A stretch of DNA of 64,000 bases from Dioscorea cayenensis subsp. rotundata (GCF_009730915.1 NC_052481.1:1984001-2048000); one strand, 5' to 3'; counted from the stretch's first letter, positions 11,311 to 23,152 are shown. The notes: generated by a model not told the origin, from the letters alone. Numbers and translations are program-made.

Positions 11311-13490
11311 ATGGGAAAATGGAACTTCTCACTTTTCAATCATCTTATGTATGCTAATGACTTGATTCTAATCACCCAGGCTTCTCGTAAGGTTGCTAGA
11401 AATATTCAGATTTGTTTATCTTATTACACTAGCATAACCGGTCAACGTCCCAATTGCTCTAAATCCTAAGTTTTTTTCCCGTCTTGGTTTAATAAAAATG
11501 TGTTAAATATAATTTGTTCTATTATGAATCTTAGACTAGCTTTCTTCCCATTTAAGTACTTAGGTGAGTTCATCTCTCCCAAAAGAATGGCTTCTCAAAC
11601 CTTTCAATCTATGGTGGATAAAGTCAAAAGGATCGCTTCCAAATGGGTTGATTTTCACCTTACTCTTGCTGCTAAAGAGATCTTAATTAATTTTATTCTC
11701 CTTTCTATTCCAGTTTACACTTTGACAGTTTGTCCTATCCCTAATTTTATTCTGTATGATATTTCCAAAGCTGTGAGAAAAATTTTTTGGAGTAGGAATG
11801 GCAATGCAACGGGCATCCATAACGTTAGTTGGAATATTTTAACGGAAGGTAAGTCTGAGGGGGAATTAGGTAACATAAACCTTGTTCTTGCCAAACATTC
11901 TCTCATGTCCAAAAATATCTTCAAATACTTAAATAATCATGATTGTTTGTGGGTTGAGATTTTGATCTATAAGTATGGGAAGATCAATTTTTGGCATGAT
12001 CCTGTGCCTGCTAAGTGTTCCTGATTTTTTCCGTGGTCTATGTAAAACTGCTGCTTTTATTAGGCATTATTGCAAAATTAATTCTATTAATCCTGTGAAA
12101 ACTTCTCTTCTTTGGGACCCTTGGTTATTTGACATCCCAGCTGCCCTTAAACCCACTTATCTCAACATGGATGTTGAATTAGATCAGATTCACCTTTCGG
12201 ATCTTATTTTTGGTGATCAGTGGGATTTTCAGGGGCTTTACCTTCTCTTTGTTAATCATATTGATAACTTTGACAAGGACTTTACTTCAATTGATCATAA
12301 TTCGGATAATCACTGGATTTGGATGCCTAAATCCTCTTGCACCAAAATCTCATCTGCAGTTTATCACTTTTTGAACAAACAATTTTCTTCTTCAAAACAC
12401 TAGGTTGGGTGGATGATTATATGGCGAATTCCTGTAGCCCTAGAATTAAACACTTCATTTGGTTATGTCTAAGAGGTCACCTTTCCACCTCTGCATTTCT
12501 TCATAGTATTCACATTGGCCCAGATACTCTATGTGTTTTATGTGGGCTTCACCGTGAGACCATTGATCATCTATTTTGTCAGTGTGATAGAATTCATGGG
12601 GTCTGGAATTGGTTTAATTCCATGTTGAACACATAAATATCTTTCACTAATGGCTTTTCTTCTGGTAATTGGATCACTGAGTATGGTCAGTCTTTGCGCA
12701 CTTTGGCATTCATCGTGGTTGGTGTTTGGTACATTTGGATTTGCCGATGCAATGCAATATTCAAAAACGTTCGTCCCAATTATTCCTCCATTGTGACCAG
12801 GACTGCGGTTTATGTTGATGAGTTTTCCCTCAGCACTAAAAACCCCTTTGGCAGAAAACTTATTTTGAACAATTTCTCTACTGCTGATGGATACTTCCTC
12901 TTCACCCATGCCGCTACAAACTACAATTTACAGGTAAGATCAATCAGTTTTTTCTTTTCTAACGCTAACTATGAGATTTCTCTTGCAAGATGTGTCTCTC
13001 AATGTTTGTTGGATTACTCCTCAGATGAAATCTTTGCCTTAGAAGTTGCTCTTCAAACTGCGCTCGCGCTCCACATTCCAGTCAAACATATCCTCTGCGA
13101 ACATCATGCAATTCTTGATCTTATCCAGTGCTCTGATCACACCTCTTCCTGGCGATTTCAACAACAAATTAGCAACCTGAATTTTCTTATGGATATGTGT
13201 AACCACCTTCATATACATATCATACCAGCTTCTTGGGGAATTCCGGCAGCCAATCTAGCGTCTATTGGTTTCCATCATCAACATCTCAACTTGTTTCTAT
13301 TTGAAAAAGACCTTCCTTTTTGGATCATGCAATCGTTTCTTAACAATGGGTTCTCTTTCTAAATTGTATTTTCTGTTCTTTAGATCATTCAATTTTTGTA
13401 TCTTTTTAGCCTTTTGTCTCTTCTTTTCTCCTTTTTAATTTCAATAAATTAGCTTCTCTGTTTGAGAGGTTCTTCAAAAAAAAAAAAAAA
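11311..13490 (+). mobile_element. 5'-truncated LINE, ORF2 3' half with poly(A)
   Basis: Starts inside the reverse transcriptase at the catalytic box, read as HLMYANDLILIT, so the usual ADD is AND. It continues through the thumb region (PSWFNKNV, then RLAFFPFKYLGEFISPKRMA), the connection region (PLLLWDPWLFDIPAALKPTY), a zinc-binding segment (LCVLCGLHRETIDHLFCQC) and an RNase H-like domain with terminal PASWGIPAANLASIG near 13230-13270. Several stops and frameshifts break it (for example at 11467 and 12022). The 3' end has a caataaattagc signal and a run of A at about 13476-13490. Not active. Confidence 0.85.
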
Positions 13491-13574
13491 GTCTGTTTAA
13501 TTAGTTTCAAGGCAACAAACATTGTACTTCTGATTGCCCATTCAGCACATCTTCATCATCAACCCAGATTTTTT

Positions 13575-13962
13575 CTTTTTGCTAAAAATAGCCAAGAGGC
13601 TAATTTATTCAAAGGAAAGAAGAAAGTACAGCTGAAAACAAGAGACAAAAACTAAACTCAAGAAACTAAAAGGCTGCATAACAGAAAGGAAATACATAAC
13701 AAAACCTAGAGAGTTAATAATCTTCATGATCCAATGAGGAAGATCTCGCCCTTGATGGAAGAGGGTGAGATGATGAAGGCTTGAACCATGAACTGCCAGT
13801 TTGTGGGTAACAACATTCCACCGATTTGGAATGTAATGAATCTGAGGACTTCCAGTAGACATTAAAGCTTCCAGAATGCAAGCAGACCAAGAATTCGCTC
13901 TCCAATGTGAATTACTGGTACCAACAGTAATAGCTTCATAAAGATCTTTGTTTGAGATGAAG
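13575..13962 (-). mobile_element. LINE 3'-end fragment, minus strand
   Basis: On the minus strand it encodes the end of the LINE RNase H-like domain (IHYIPNRWNVVTHKLAVHG, FHQGRDLPHWIMKIIN). It is followed by the same 3' signal seen in the neighbouring LINE (ttgaataaattagcctctt near 13590). Only about 390 bp remain. Confidence 0.75.
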
Positions 13963-13965
13963 ATG

Positions 13966-14310
13966 TGTTTGGCAGTTCAACACTCAGATTTCAAACTTGA
14001 GATTCCCTCTAGATATGACAGACAGCCCTTCAATTCACATTATCCCCAATGGTTGGATGACCCCTGCTATTAGTCTAGCCTCTTATGGGTCAATTCACAG
14101 TCACCTCAACTTGTTTCTCCATGGGCGGATCTCCCTTGATGGATAATGAAGAGTTTTGTAAATGCTGATCTCTCCTTTTAATTCAGTTGCTTAGTCCTTA
14201 TCTCTTAGTTTTAGGTATATTCCAGTTTTCTAGTCTTCTTGTTCTGTATACTTCTTTGTTCTTCAGTTTTCAATAAATTAGCTCTTTTGGGTTCTTTCAA
14301 AAGGCAGAAT
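13966..14310 (+). mobile_element. LINE 3'-end fragment, plus strand
   Basis: Encodes IHIIPNGWMTPAISLASYGS and HSHLNLFLHGR, the end of the LINE RNase H-like domain, then a 3' untranslated tail with ttttcaataaattagctctt. It abuts the minus-strand fragment head to head, so the two form an inverted pair. Confidence 0.7.
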
Positions 14311-14799
14311 TCTGTCTGTGTTGAACTGCAGACACTTTAGTTTTTTCAAACTTTGTCTGTGTTGATAAACTGCACACTTTAGTTTCTTCAAACTTGCATT
14401 ATATTTAAGAAAAGATGGACCAGAATTGTACAAACAGAATCAATCAGGCTAATTGATTTGTACAACACTGAATGAATTGTGCTTCAAAACCGGGTGGTTT
14501 GCAAGTGTGTTGATTAAATGAACATTTGTCTGAGATCTCATCCAATCTCGTAAAGTTTGATCACTTGTCTTTGATGCACTGTGGTTTTCCAGACCACAAG
14601 ATCTTCAATCTGTCTTTCAAGCTTTGCTTTGTTGCAGATCTTATAATTTGAGAATAAAATGAAATCTTGAGTGGAAGTCAGATTTGACGTTTAAGAAAAT
14701 TCTCTAAATTTTAAGCCACAATACAAAAGAAAAGGGAAAAAGAATAGAACATTGGTTCTAATCTAACAGAAACATGAGTTCCTGCTCCTGGTTCTATGA
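14311..14799. other. Spacer and 3' region of the kelch gene
   Basis: Non-coding. The part next to 14800 should be the 3' untranslated region of the minus-strand kelch gene. A small internal duplication (gtgttga-actgcagacactttag and gtgttgataaactgcacactttag) lies near 14320-14380. Confidence 0.4.
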
Positions 14800-17336
14800 T
14801 CAACCTGCTCCAGGTCCTCCGAGAGTAAGGACATCACCTTGAAGATCGTTGCTTGATCGTGCCGCCTGTGTTTTGACGACACAAACTGGATTTGCTTGGA
14901 GCCAGTGATGACTGCGTTCAGGGATGGCAAGTGTGGGTGGTTGCGAAGGTCTTACATGAATAGGAACATCATGAGCTGCAGCCGCACATAGTTTTGGAAC
15001 GAGGGTGGGGCTTCCCAAAGGTGAGCTTTGAGAATACATAGGAGGTCTTGGAACTGCAAATCCGGTCACCTGATAAAAAAACATGCCATCGATATTATTG
15101 AGCTAATTCAAACATATAAGACTGAGTACAATGCACATCAGAGTATCAGAAATACAGTTTTGAATTCCTACTGGAGCAAACAAGACACCCTGAAAAATTT
15201 GTCCATTAACGTTGGCAGTCATTAAGTAACCGGAGTCGGACGCACCATCTACAACTCCGTGAACTTCTGCTCCAATCTACACAGTGAATTGCATAACAAT
15301 GAATACAACATCATGTGAGATTCTTTACAAACATGAATATGTGATACAACTTACCAAAGAGGGGAACACTGGCCTTGCAACTGGACACTGATCTGAACCA
15401 ATAAATTGAGCATCACATTTCATAGGTGGAATGACACGAAGGAATTGTTCTGTCTTTGGCTGTCGTGGGGATTCCACATTCAAGAAATTCGTGTCATGCC
15501 CACCAGAATGCTCTTCTTCCTCAGATTCAATCTCCCACTCTTTGTTCTCCCCTATTTTTCTTCTCTTCGCATGCATATTATCTATAACAGCCAAACAGTG
15601 CATAAGGTCATTCAAAATATTTTTAATAATCTTTAAAAAAAAAAAAGAACAAAATATAAACTGAGACAAGCCTCGTATGAGAGGGCTCTTTGTTTCAGCT
15701 TCAGCTTCATGAGATCCCTGATTAAGCACTCCATTACTAGAAACCATGCTTTTTTGCTGAGAGAACAAAATTGAAAGATGTTACAACACATTACACTAAA
15801 ACAAAGAAGCCTTGATTAATATCCAGAACAACTATCACTCACTGAATTTTCACTTGCTTTCAAAAACTTCTGCTTATCTTGGATCAAGTGATTGCCAAAA
15901 ATCTTACACATTGAAATGTTGTACCGACCATTAGGGTGCTCGGACCCCAACTGCAGAATCAGTAACTCATTTAGCGGGCGCTCATCCTCTCCGCAACTGT
16001 AAATTCACAACATAATTAAACACATAACCAGTCATTAGAAAGTCCGATAGGTTATTCGCAAACACATACCCTCCGTAAATGGCAATGTCGGTGCCGGTAA
16101 TAACAGCAGTATGAGAAAACCTCCCTTGCGGTTGCTGTCCACCAATATCAAGCTGAGTCCATGAACAATTAGTCGCATCAAGAACCCAAACATCACTATA
16201 GTATTGGCTGTCGCCAACTCCACCGATAACATAAACCTATTGAATAGAAAAAAACATCGTTAAACCGCAGATTCAAAGTGCTTATTGCTTACTTTCATTG
16301 TTCTTTTCCTCAAACATCATCATCATGAGTACTCGCCTTGCTCCCAAAAGTTACAGCTGCATGACCTGCTCTGACTCCGGGTGAGGACCCTTGAATCACA
16401 AGCTGCACAAAGTAAAAGCCAATAAATCGGTAAATGATGTGATCAAAGTTCCTTTACAAATCACATGATAAGAGCTAGTATGAAGCTAGTAAACGCATTA
16501 TAGCTACAAGATGCTTGACGATGATCATGATTATAATCGAAGCATGATAACTGAATAGCAGGCAACACAAAAAGGCTCAAACATCATACCCGTGACCAAG
16601 TCATATTCTCCATGTCAAGAACATCAACTTCGCCATGATAACGATCACCGCAATCACCCCCATAAATAAGAAGCTTATTACCCATAGAAACAGCAGTGTG
16701 GCTATCTCTTGGGGCTGGAAGTTCGCCCTTAACATCAGGGGAACTCCAAGTCATGCTCTTGAGGTCAAATATATGTATATCGTTCAGATAATTGGTTTTG
16801 ACTTCTCCGCTACCACCAAAAATCACAATCTTTGCATCGCCAACTGCAGTGATGGTATGGCTCTCTCGGGGCGAAGGCGGCATGCCCTTGAAATTAGGCT
16901 TACTCCATTCTTTTGTCCTTAAATCTAAAATGTGAAGATCATTCAATTTCTTTGAGCCATTAGTTCCCCCTAAGACGACCATCCTGTGACCGACTAGTGC
17001 CGTGCCGTGACTGTCACGGTTTCCGGGTTTTGGCCCAGTTGTAACAAGGGATTTCCATACCATTGTGTCTAGATTAAGAGTAAGAACATCACTGAAATGT
17101 AACCCTCTACAACATCCCTGTAAATTTTTGTTCAGAAAATCAAATTTCAATCTTGTAAATTCCATCATGTTACATTAGAGATAACATTAAACTTGAAATT
17201 GGAGATAAGAAGAGAGAGAACGAAAAAGGAGAAGAAATCTTACCCCAAAAACATAAACAACTCCATCAAAGAAACAAGAAGAGTGCCCCCATCTCTCAGA
17301 AGGGTTGAAACCAAGCACTTTGGGGTACAACCACAT
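14800..17336 (-). CDS. Kelch-repeat (galactose oxidase-like) protein, 9 exons
   Basis: Nine exons join in frame to 565 codons including TGA: 17336-17244, 17117-16590, 16402-16337, 16236-16070, 15996-15843, 15756-15672, 15581-15355, 15276-15172, 15069-14800. The N-terminal about 310 residues are kelch blades with the repeated pattern PxPRDSHxxxxxGxxxxxxGG (for example PAPRDSHTAVSMGNKLLIYG). Then comes a linker with a basic KRRK stretch and an acidic EIESEEEEHS stretch. The C-terminal part has GAEVHGVVDGASDSGYLM and a terminal DLQGDVLTLGGPGAG. Kelch propellers bind proteins; the partner here is unknown. This is a known plant family of kelch proteins with a conserved tail. Introns 3 and 6 appear to use GC donors. 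The start is MWLYPKVLGFNPSERWGH, because an in-frame TGA lies 18 bp upstream. No stop or frameshift is seen inside. Confidence 0.9.
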
Positions 17337-17379
17337 TGCCTTTTCTCCTCTTCATCTCCTCCAGACCCAGAGAAGCCAT
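17296..17379 (-). promoter_or_regulatory. Overlapping upstream ORF in the kelch leader
   Basis: An ATG at 17379 opens a 27-codon frame (MASLGLEEMKRRKGN...) that overlaps the kelch start at 17336 out of frame and ends at 17296. Its first residues look like a plausible native N-terminus for the kelch protein. It is either a regulatory uORF or the old N-terminus cut off by a small frameshift. Confidence 0.5.
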
Positions 17380-17452
17380 CCTGCAACCAAAAAACAAGCA
17401 GGAAACAAAGCAAAAAAAAAAAACCCAGTAGGACAATAAACAAGAGACACCA

Positions 17453-17464
17453 GATATATATAGA
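17453..17464 (-). promoter_or_regulatory. Likely TATA box of the kelch gene
   Basis: The minus strand reads ctatatatatctgg about 120 bp upstream of the chosen start codon, which predicts a transcription start near 17425. A GC-rich block lies just upstream (17490-17690). Confidence 0.5.
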
Positions 17465-18842
17465 TGGGTGCTTTGTTCCAAACAAGGAAACGTGTCGCTT
17501 CCTTGTTGACGGGACGAAGGCCAAGGACAGTGGGGTGTGGGATTTACGTGTCGACGGGAGTGTGGGAGGTGGGGTCTTACGTGTCGAGACGAGGGTGGCC
17601 GCAACCCGGAGGGCGGGGCAGGGGGGCGGTCGCCGGTTCCTTCCGGCCAGGCCCTCCCCCTCCGCCTCCGGCCTCCCCTTTCGCTGCAACTTGGATGAAT
17701 GATATGCAAAGTTGCAAACTATGTGGGATACTATTGATACCAAGTTACCAACTAAGACCAAAGCCTTTTTGTAAACAGTACAATGGTTTATTTTTCTATA
17801 CAAAAAACTGGGATTTTGTAAACCACAATTTCAGTAGAAAATCAACTGTTTGTCACAAAAGAGAATAGAAATGACAAGTTTAGGTTTGACTTCATATTAT
17901 AGTAACAAAGTGCTAATTCCTAGCTTTCTCCACTTCATCAAAATTTTTATTTTCAATCCACTGATTAGATTTTTCTATGTTAACATCTTACAAGCCATTA
18001 TTAAAAATTTTAAAAAAAAAATTTGGATCTAAGAAAGTAGATGAAAAATCATAACTTCTATGAGAAAAACATTAAAATATAAGTACAAAGGTCATATAAA
18101 ATATTTCAAGAGTAGAAATATGCAAATTAGACATTGAGAACAAAATAGAAAACAACTATACATACAAAGAAAAAAATAGAGTCAATACAAGATCCAAAAA
18201 ATAAAAATAATCTTATCCCTTCTTTTAATCAAAAGTTTTTACCTAATGACTTGTCAAACTTAAACATTGAAACCTCTATTTTAGTCATCCGATTAAACTT
18301 TCAATGTCAAACTCATCAACAAATAAATAAATAAATAAACAAACAAACAATAATACAATAAACGAAAGTAATCCTTTCTTCACATCAATCTCATCAAGAA
18401 TATAAAAAGAAGAGATCTCATTGACTTGATTCCTACCCAATTTATTCTCTCATGAACATAGTGAACGATAGCTTTAAGGTCATTGCAACAAAGCATAACA
18501 TTTACAGAAGACTCCAAATGTGGAAGGAGTCTCAATTCTTTTTCCTGCACCAACCTTTCCCCTCAACACAGTATAAACATATGGAGTTATTTGGATGATG
18601 AATTTCTATGGTTAGTAACTCCCATTGTCCATCAATGTGATGCAGATGATGCACAATTTGGCTGCAAAAAAACAAATGGTTGTTTCTTGCAGCTAGTTCC
18701 AATCTCTCCCATCTCTTCTTCTCCTCCTGTGCAGAGATTGATTTCTGGTGCTGGAGCTCGAGGAGGCACTTTGAGTATGGTCTCGGTTCCAAACTCCTCG
18801 ATCATCTTTTTTTCACACTTGTCGTCAGCTCCTGGACCGATT
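17465..18842. other. Kelch promoter region and AT-rich spacer
   Basis: 17490-17690 is unusually GC-rich for this window; it sits upstream of the kelch TATA box and may be its proximal promoter or a MITE remnant. 17700-18480 is AT-rich, with an (ataa)n/(acaa)n run at about 18320-18350. 18480-18840 has open frames but no recognised domain; it may be decayed 5' sequence of the AGO4-like pseudogene. Confidence 0.4.
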
Positions 18843-20446
18843 TGTTCCAATGGTAGTTAATGTTATTCTCCAGATTTTCCACAACTGCCGGAAGAACACC
18901 TATGATACTGAGCTGGGGAACAAAGATTTTGCTTATGATGGGGAGAAGAGCCTCTTTACCATTGGGTCTCTGCCTCATGTGAACAGTGAATTTACGGTTG
19001 TTCTGGAAGACATGTCTTCCAACAAGTATGTCTCGTTCTTTGCATTCTCCATGTTGTAATGCTATTGCTAATGCTGGCTGTTCTTCTTGTTTTCTACATG
19101 GATAGGACTTTCCTTAGTCTATTAATTGTTTGTACTGTACAGTAGTGCTGCCAATGGCAGCCCAGGTGGCAATGATAGCCCGGGGGAAAATGACAGGAAG
19201 CGTGTTAGGCGACCATATCATACTAAGACCTTTAAGTTAAGCTGAGTTTTGCACATTGTTATCAAACCCGGACCGGCCCGGCGGTTCGACCGGTCGACCC
19301 GGTGACCCGGTGACTAAACCGTTCGGCTCTACATTAGACCGACACGCAATCAACCCGTGTAACCCGATGTGACCGGTGTGACCCGCCAAACCGCGTGACC
19401 CGGCGGGTTTTCATACGACCCGGCGGGTTAATGCTTTGCTTTATAAAATAACCTTTTTATTTTTTAGTTTTTGTATATTTTTTATATGTTGGAGGGTAAA
19501 AATGACCCTTTCATCCTTTAGTTTTGTTATGTATTGGATTAAAAATGGTTTGATGTTAAGTTTAAACATGTATTGTAGATTGATTTTGGTGTTAAATTTA
19601 AATTTGTGTTGTGGAATAATCGATCATGTGAAGCTTGAATTTTTGAAATTTTTGTTATGTATTGATTTTTATGTTTTGTACGTATTTTTTTACAATTTAT
19701 TTTTTTCCCTTCATATTATTTATTTGATAACAAATAATAAATGAATATTATATATTATTATAGAATTAAAAACTAATTTATAATTTAAAAAATAATATAT
19801 AAAAATAATTTTATTAACCCCAAAGATTTGACCCTAAACGACCCGTGGTTGAACCAATTGACCCGAGACCCGGAACCTAGACCGGGTCGATGTCCGGGCC
19901 GGGTCTGATAACTATGGTTTTGCAGCTAAAATTCCGATGCCGTCTTTTTTCCCTAGCTTTGAAAGGTTAGGAAAGGGTGCTTGACATAGTTCTGCGCCAG
20001 CATGCTGCCAACTTTCTTTTGCAAGTCATTTATCTGTAACCTCAGTCAGAGGGGTTGTCTTATCACATGAGTTTTAATTAATTTATTTGTTTATTTTTGC
20101 AGAAATTGCCTTCTTGTGCGGTAGTCCTATTTTAAAAATAATCCGTCAAATTTTACTGATTTGGGAGGTGGAGTGTTGGGATGCAGAGACTTCCATTCCA
20201 GCTTTTGAACTACACAAGGAGGTCTCTCATTGAATATTGGTATGCAGTGCTTACAAAAATTATAGTTGGGCAGGTGTCTGTGTACATTGGGGTGTGTGTG
20301 TTACCTTTATTTTTCATATAGCAATTGCCTCAACTTTTGTTTGCAGATGTCTCAACCACCATGATAGTTAGACCTGGCCCCGTTATAGACTTTCTTATAG
20401 CTAATCAGAATGTTAGAGATCCTTAACAAATTGATTGGTCAAAAGT
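18843..20446 (+). pseudogene. AGO4: AGO4-clade Argonaute pseudogene (N-terminal part)
   Basis: Four segments match AGO4/6/9-type Argonautes in order. The first (about 18843-19022) reads NTYDTELGNKDFAYDGEKSL then EFTVVLEDMSSNK, ending at a gtatg donor. The second (about 19145-19245) reads GSPGENDRKRVRRPYHTKTF and resumes after a MITE with FAAKIPM at 19917. The third (20101-20239) reads NCLLVR, a stop, then GGGVLGCRDFHSSF, a stop, and TTQGGLSLNI. The fourth (about 20346-20446) reads DVSTTMIVRPGPVIDFLIAN then QNVRDP and a stop. These are the N, linker and start of the PAZ regions; MID and PIWI are absent. Functional members bind 24-nt siRNAs for RNA-directed DNA methylation. Several stops, a missing ALR-to-LRQH segment and the MITE in an exon show that it is dead. 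Confidence 0.85.
19254..19916. mobile_element. hAT MITE inserted in an AGO4 pseudogene exon
   Basis: A 663-bp element has ends CATTGTTATCAAACCCGG and, inverted, CATAGTTATCAGACCCGG. It is flanked by a perfect 8-bp duplication GTTTTGCA (19246-19253 and 19917-19924). Removing it rejoins the Argonaute reading at SFAAKIPM. Both ends carry reiterated gacccggtg/ccggtc units for about 150 bp (left) and 100 bp (right); the core is AT-rich and non-coding. Non-autonomous. Confidence 0.9.
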
Positions 20447-20530
20447 AAGTTGAAATTGAGTTAAAAGCTGTCATTTGTTCTGATCTCAGCATTTTATCTA
20501 ATGGTTATTTTCTTGTATTGAATGGCAAAA

Positions 20531-20748
20531 CGTAGCCAACGACTTTCGAGTCTATTGGTACACGGGTCACCGATAGAGCTCTCACCAAGTGGTGAGAGTT
20601 CGACATATTTCTGGAAGTTGTGAATAGTGATTGTGTATGGGTGGTTCCAGCGCCCACGTGAGCGCGACACCGTCCCCACTTGTTCCACCGAGATTTGTGC
20701 ATATCCTTGGGTCTCTAGTGGGTTTGCCCCGCTTTTTTTTCCCAGAAA
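20531..20748 (+). mobile_element. tRNA-derived SINE with a T-rich tail
   Basis: The head has an A-box-like ctattggtacacggg and, about 45 bp later, a B-box-like gagagttcgacat. The 3' end is a run of T. A 7-bp duplication GGCAAAA flanks it (20524-20530 and 20749-20755). Non-coding; depends on LINE proteins for movement. Confidence 0.65.
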
Positions 20749-21047
20749 GGCAAAATATGTGCTAAAGAATTTAAGGATAAAAGCTGTTCCTTCAAACACA
20801 GAATAACAATCATCATACAACCCAAACCATGCAGTGAGGATACTTCCTATATCCTATATCCTATTTCCAAAAATCTTGGCCAAAAACCAAAGCCACCAAA
20901 ATAGTGTGCGACACATGCGGAGTAGAACAAATGAACAAGTTGTGTTAAACTGAACAGAATACTGGAATGGTAACACACTAACACTCATGGGACCCATTGC
21001 AACTAACTCAGGCAAATAACTAATCAAAACTGTCAAGGAAAAAAGAA

Positions 21048-21172
21048 CACACCTCTATCCTAAGTATCTTGGTTACACCACAGACAATTTCCCTAATTAC
21101 TGTGTCAACCCCTGGACACAAGCCTCCACATGTCACAATGCACGCATGAACCTCATCTGACTGAAAGTACAC
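21048..21172 (-). pseudogene. PFK: ATP-dependent phosphofructokinase exon fragment
   Basis: The minus strand reads [20 protein letters not shown] followed by [12 protein letters not shown], which matches the start of the plant phosphofructokinase catalytic domain (the CGGLCPG glycine motif at the ATP site). After VCG the family pattern breaks off (TKILRIE). No upstream or downstream PFK exons were found, so only about 40 residues of a protein near 500 residues remain. Native enzymes phosphorylate fructose 6-phosphate in glycolysis; this fragment cannot. Confidence 0.8.
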
Positions 21173-22149
21173 TTAAAACCATACTATAGTTGTATAGAAT
21201 TTTTTTTTTCTTTTTATTTGAAGTTGTATACAGTTTTTTTATTATATACTCAGATAAAGAACTGGAGAAGCATTAAAGAAAAAATAATCAGAAAATTAGA
21301 GCAACAAAACATAAGCATTAGAGAGCTTAGTCTTTACAAGTTCTAACTTGAGCTCAGTGAACTAGAATAGCAACATTCTATAGTAACAAGCCAAACTTGA
21401 ACATGACAAATGAAGCTTGAAGCTGAGCTCAAGCTCGAGCTTGAGCTTAATTAAAATAGTAACAAGCTAAGTTTGAACAAGGCAAAGCTAGGCTCGACTT
21501 GTTTACAGACCTTTATTTGTAAAGAATTAATAATTAATACAATTTGATTACTCAATGAGTACTACCCCATTATTGTTTTAAGGTAGTACTACCATGAAAG
21601 CAGTAATCAAATGAAGGAATTATTCAATGAATCCACCCATAGCAGAATTAATAACACATAGTCAAAAAGGAATTGATCAATAATCATATTGGAATTAATA
21701 GCGCATAGTAAAAACGGATTGACTTTATCAGATAATTATTAATAGTCAGTAAAATAATCCAATGAATCCGACATACATTTACCAGATAGTTCAATTTCCC
21801 CTTAACATACATCTATTTCTGACTTGAAATAGTCAGTACTTACCAAACCAAGCAGTAAAAGCCTAAACTAACATGAACCTGCACTGAGAACGCCGGATTC
21901 AATCTGTGAGGTAGCTTCTTGCATCTCTGAATCGCAAAGGGAAAGAAATCAAACAAAGAGGAAATCAGAGAGACCGGCAAACAGACAGACAACCAATTTA
22001 ATTATTTAACAACTAAAATTTAATTATTTATAATTTTCAATTATGAATTTATAATAATTTATAACTATGATTTAATTCATTTTTAATGAACCTTTTTTAG
22101 TTGATGGAGCAAATTGTTTGGTTAATACCTTTCTAGTTTGTGGAGCAAT
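21173..22149. other. Non-coding spacer
   Basis: Nothing recognised apart from an imperfect palindromic run of gagctcaagctcgagcttgagc near 21425-21450. AT-rich. Confidence 0.4.
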
Positions 22150-22320
22150 TTTGAAGAAAGACGACAAGCACCAGAACCCAGGAACGTGCACTAAGGCTCA
22201 AGGCAACTCACGTGCCCTTACTTTGTGCAGGCTATGAGATTCGATCTCGGATCCTCCCCGAAACGAAGACTTTGTACAAGGGACCTAATGCCAATTGACC
22301 CAAAGGCTGTTAGCTTGGTG
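22150..22320 (-). mobile_element. tRNA-derived SINE-like element
   Basis: On the minus strand a head of cctttgggtcaattggcatt (A-box-like) is followed by gagatcgaatctcat (B-box-like), then a body ending near gttctggtgcttg. The layout is that of a plant SINE. No clear target duplication was found. Confidence 0.5.
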
Positions 22321-23120
22321 AGGCGATTTGTATGGTTAATTCCGATAACAAACGAGGAAATATTATAATGAATAGTATAGAATTTTAAAATTATAATTTA
22401 CTTTTAAAATTTTTGGTATATATAATTTTAAATAGATGCCAATGAAGATCTATCAACTTGTTATTTTATAATTTTTATTTGGTTATATAATTTACGATAA
22501 ACAATTATGTATTAAAATAATTTTTTAAAAACATTAATATAACATTACAAGCTATTCATAATTTGGGGAGTAGCTTAATAAAATGAACTTAATTTTTATT
22601 CCAAAAAAAATTAAAACGTGCTAAAAATTTAAAAAATAAGGGGATAAAATGAAAAGTTCTATAGCTTTTTGGTTTTTCAAGTGTCAAGTCAGCGATATTT
22701 TTATCTTTATTGCGAATCCCGAGAGACGGCAGAAATGATGTTTTTATTTTTTTTTAATTTTATGCGAGTCCCGAGAGGCACCTTGAGCTCTCACTATTAA
22801 ATATGTTTTATAATTTTTAAAATAAAATATTTATTGGCAAAAAATAAAAAAACACATATTCATTTTTTAAAATGCTAATAGTCATTTTCATTCATCCATG
22901 AAATAATGTATACCAAATCAAATCAATTTAATTTTTTAAAATAAATTATTAGTTATTAAAATAAATAATTTCAAACAAAGCAAAGAATGTTTAACAAATC
23001 AAATCATTTAACATTTTTAAAATATATTATCATCATTAATTAAAATAAAATGAAGGTTACATGAGTACATTCATGGATATAATTATATCCTAATATATGG
23101 CTGTTATCCTTAAGTAGTTG

Positions 23121-23152
<32 letters not shown>

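Noticed and set aside
17240..17868. Overlapping long frames on both strands upstream of the kelch gene
   Set aside because: They arise from a GC-rich block and from kelch exon 1 read in other frames; no domain.
18483..18860. Plus-strand 125-codon frame before the AGO4-like remnant
   Set aside because: No Argonaute N-terminal motif could be recognised; it may be decayed 5' sequence but cannot be supported as a gene.
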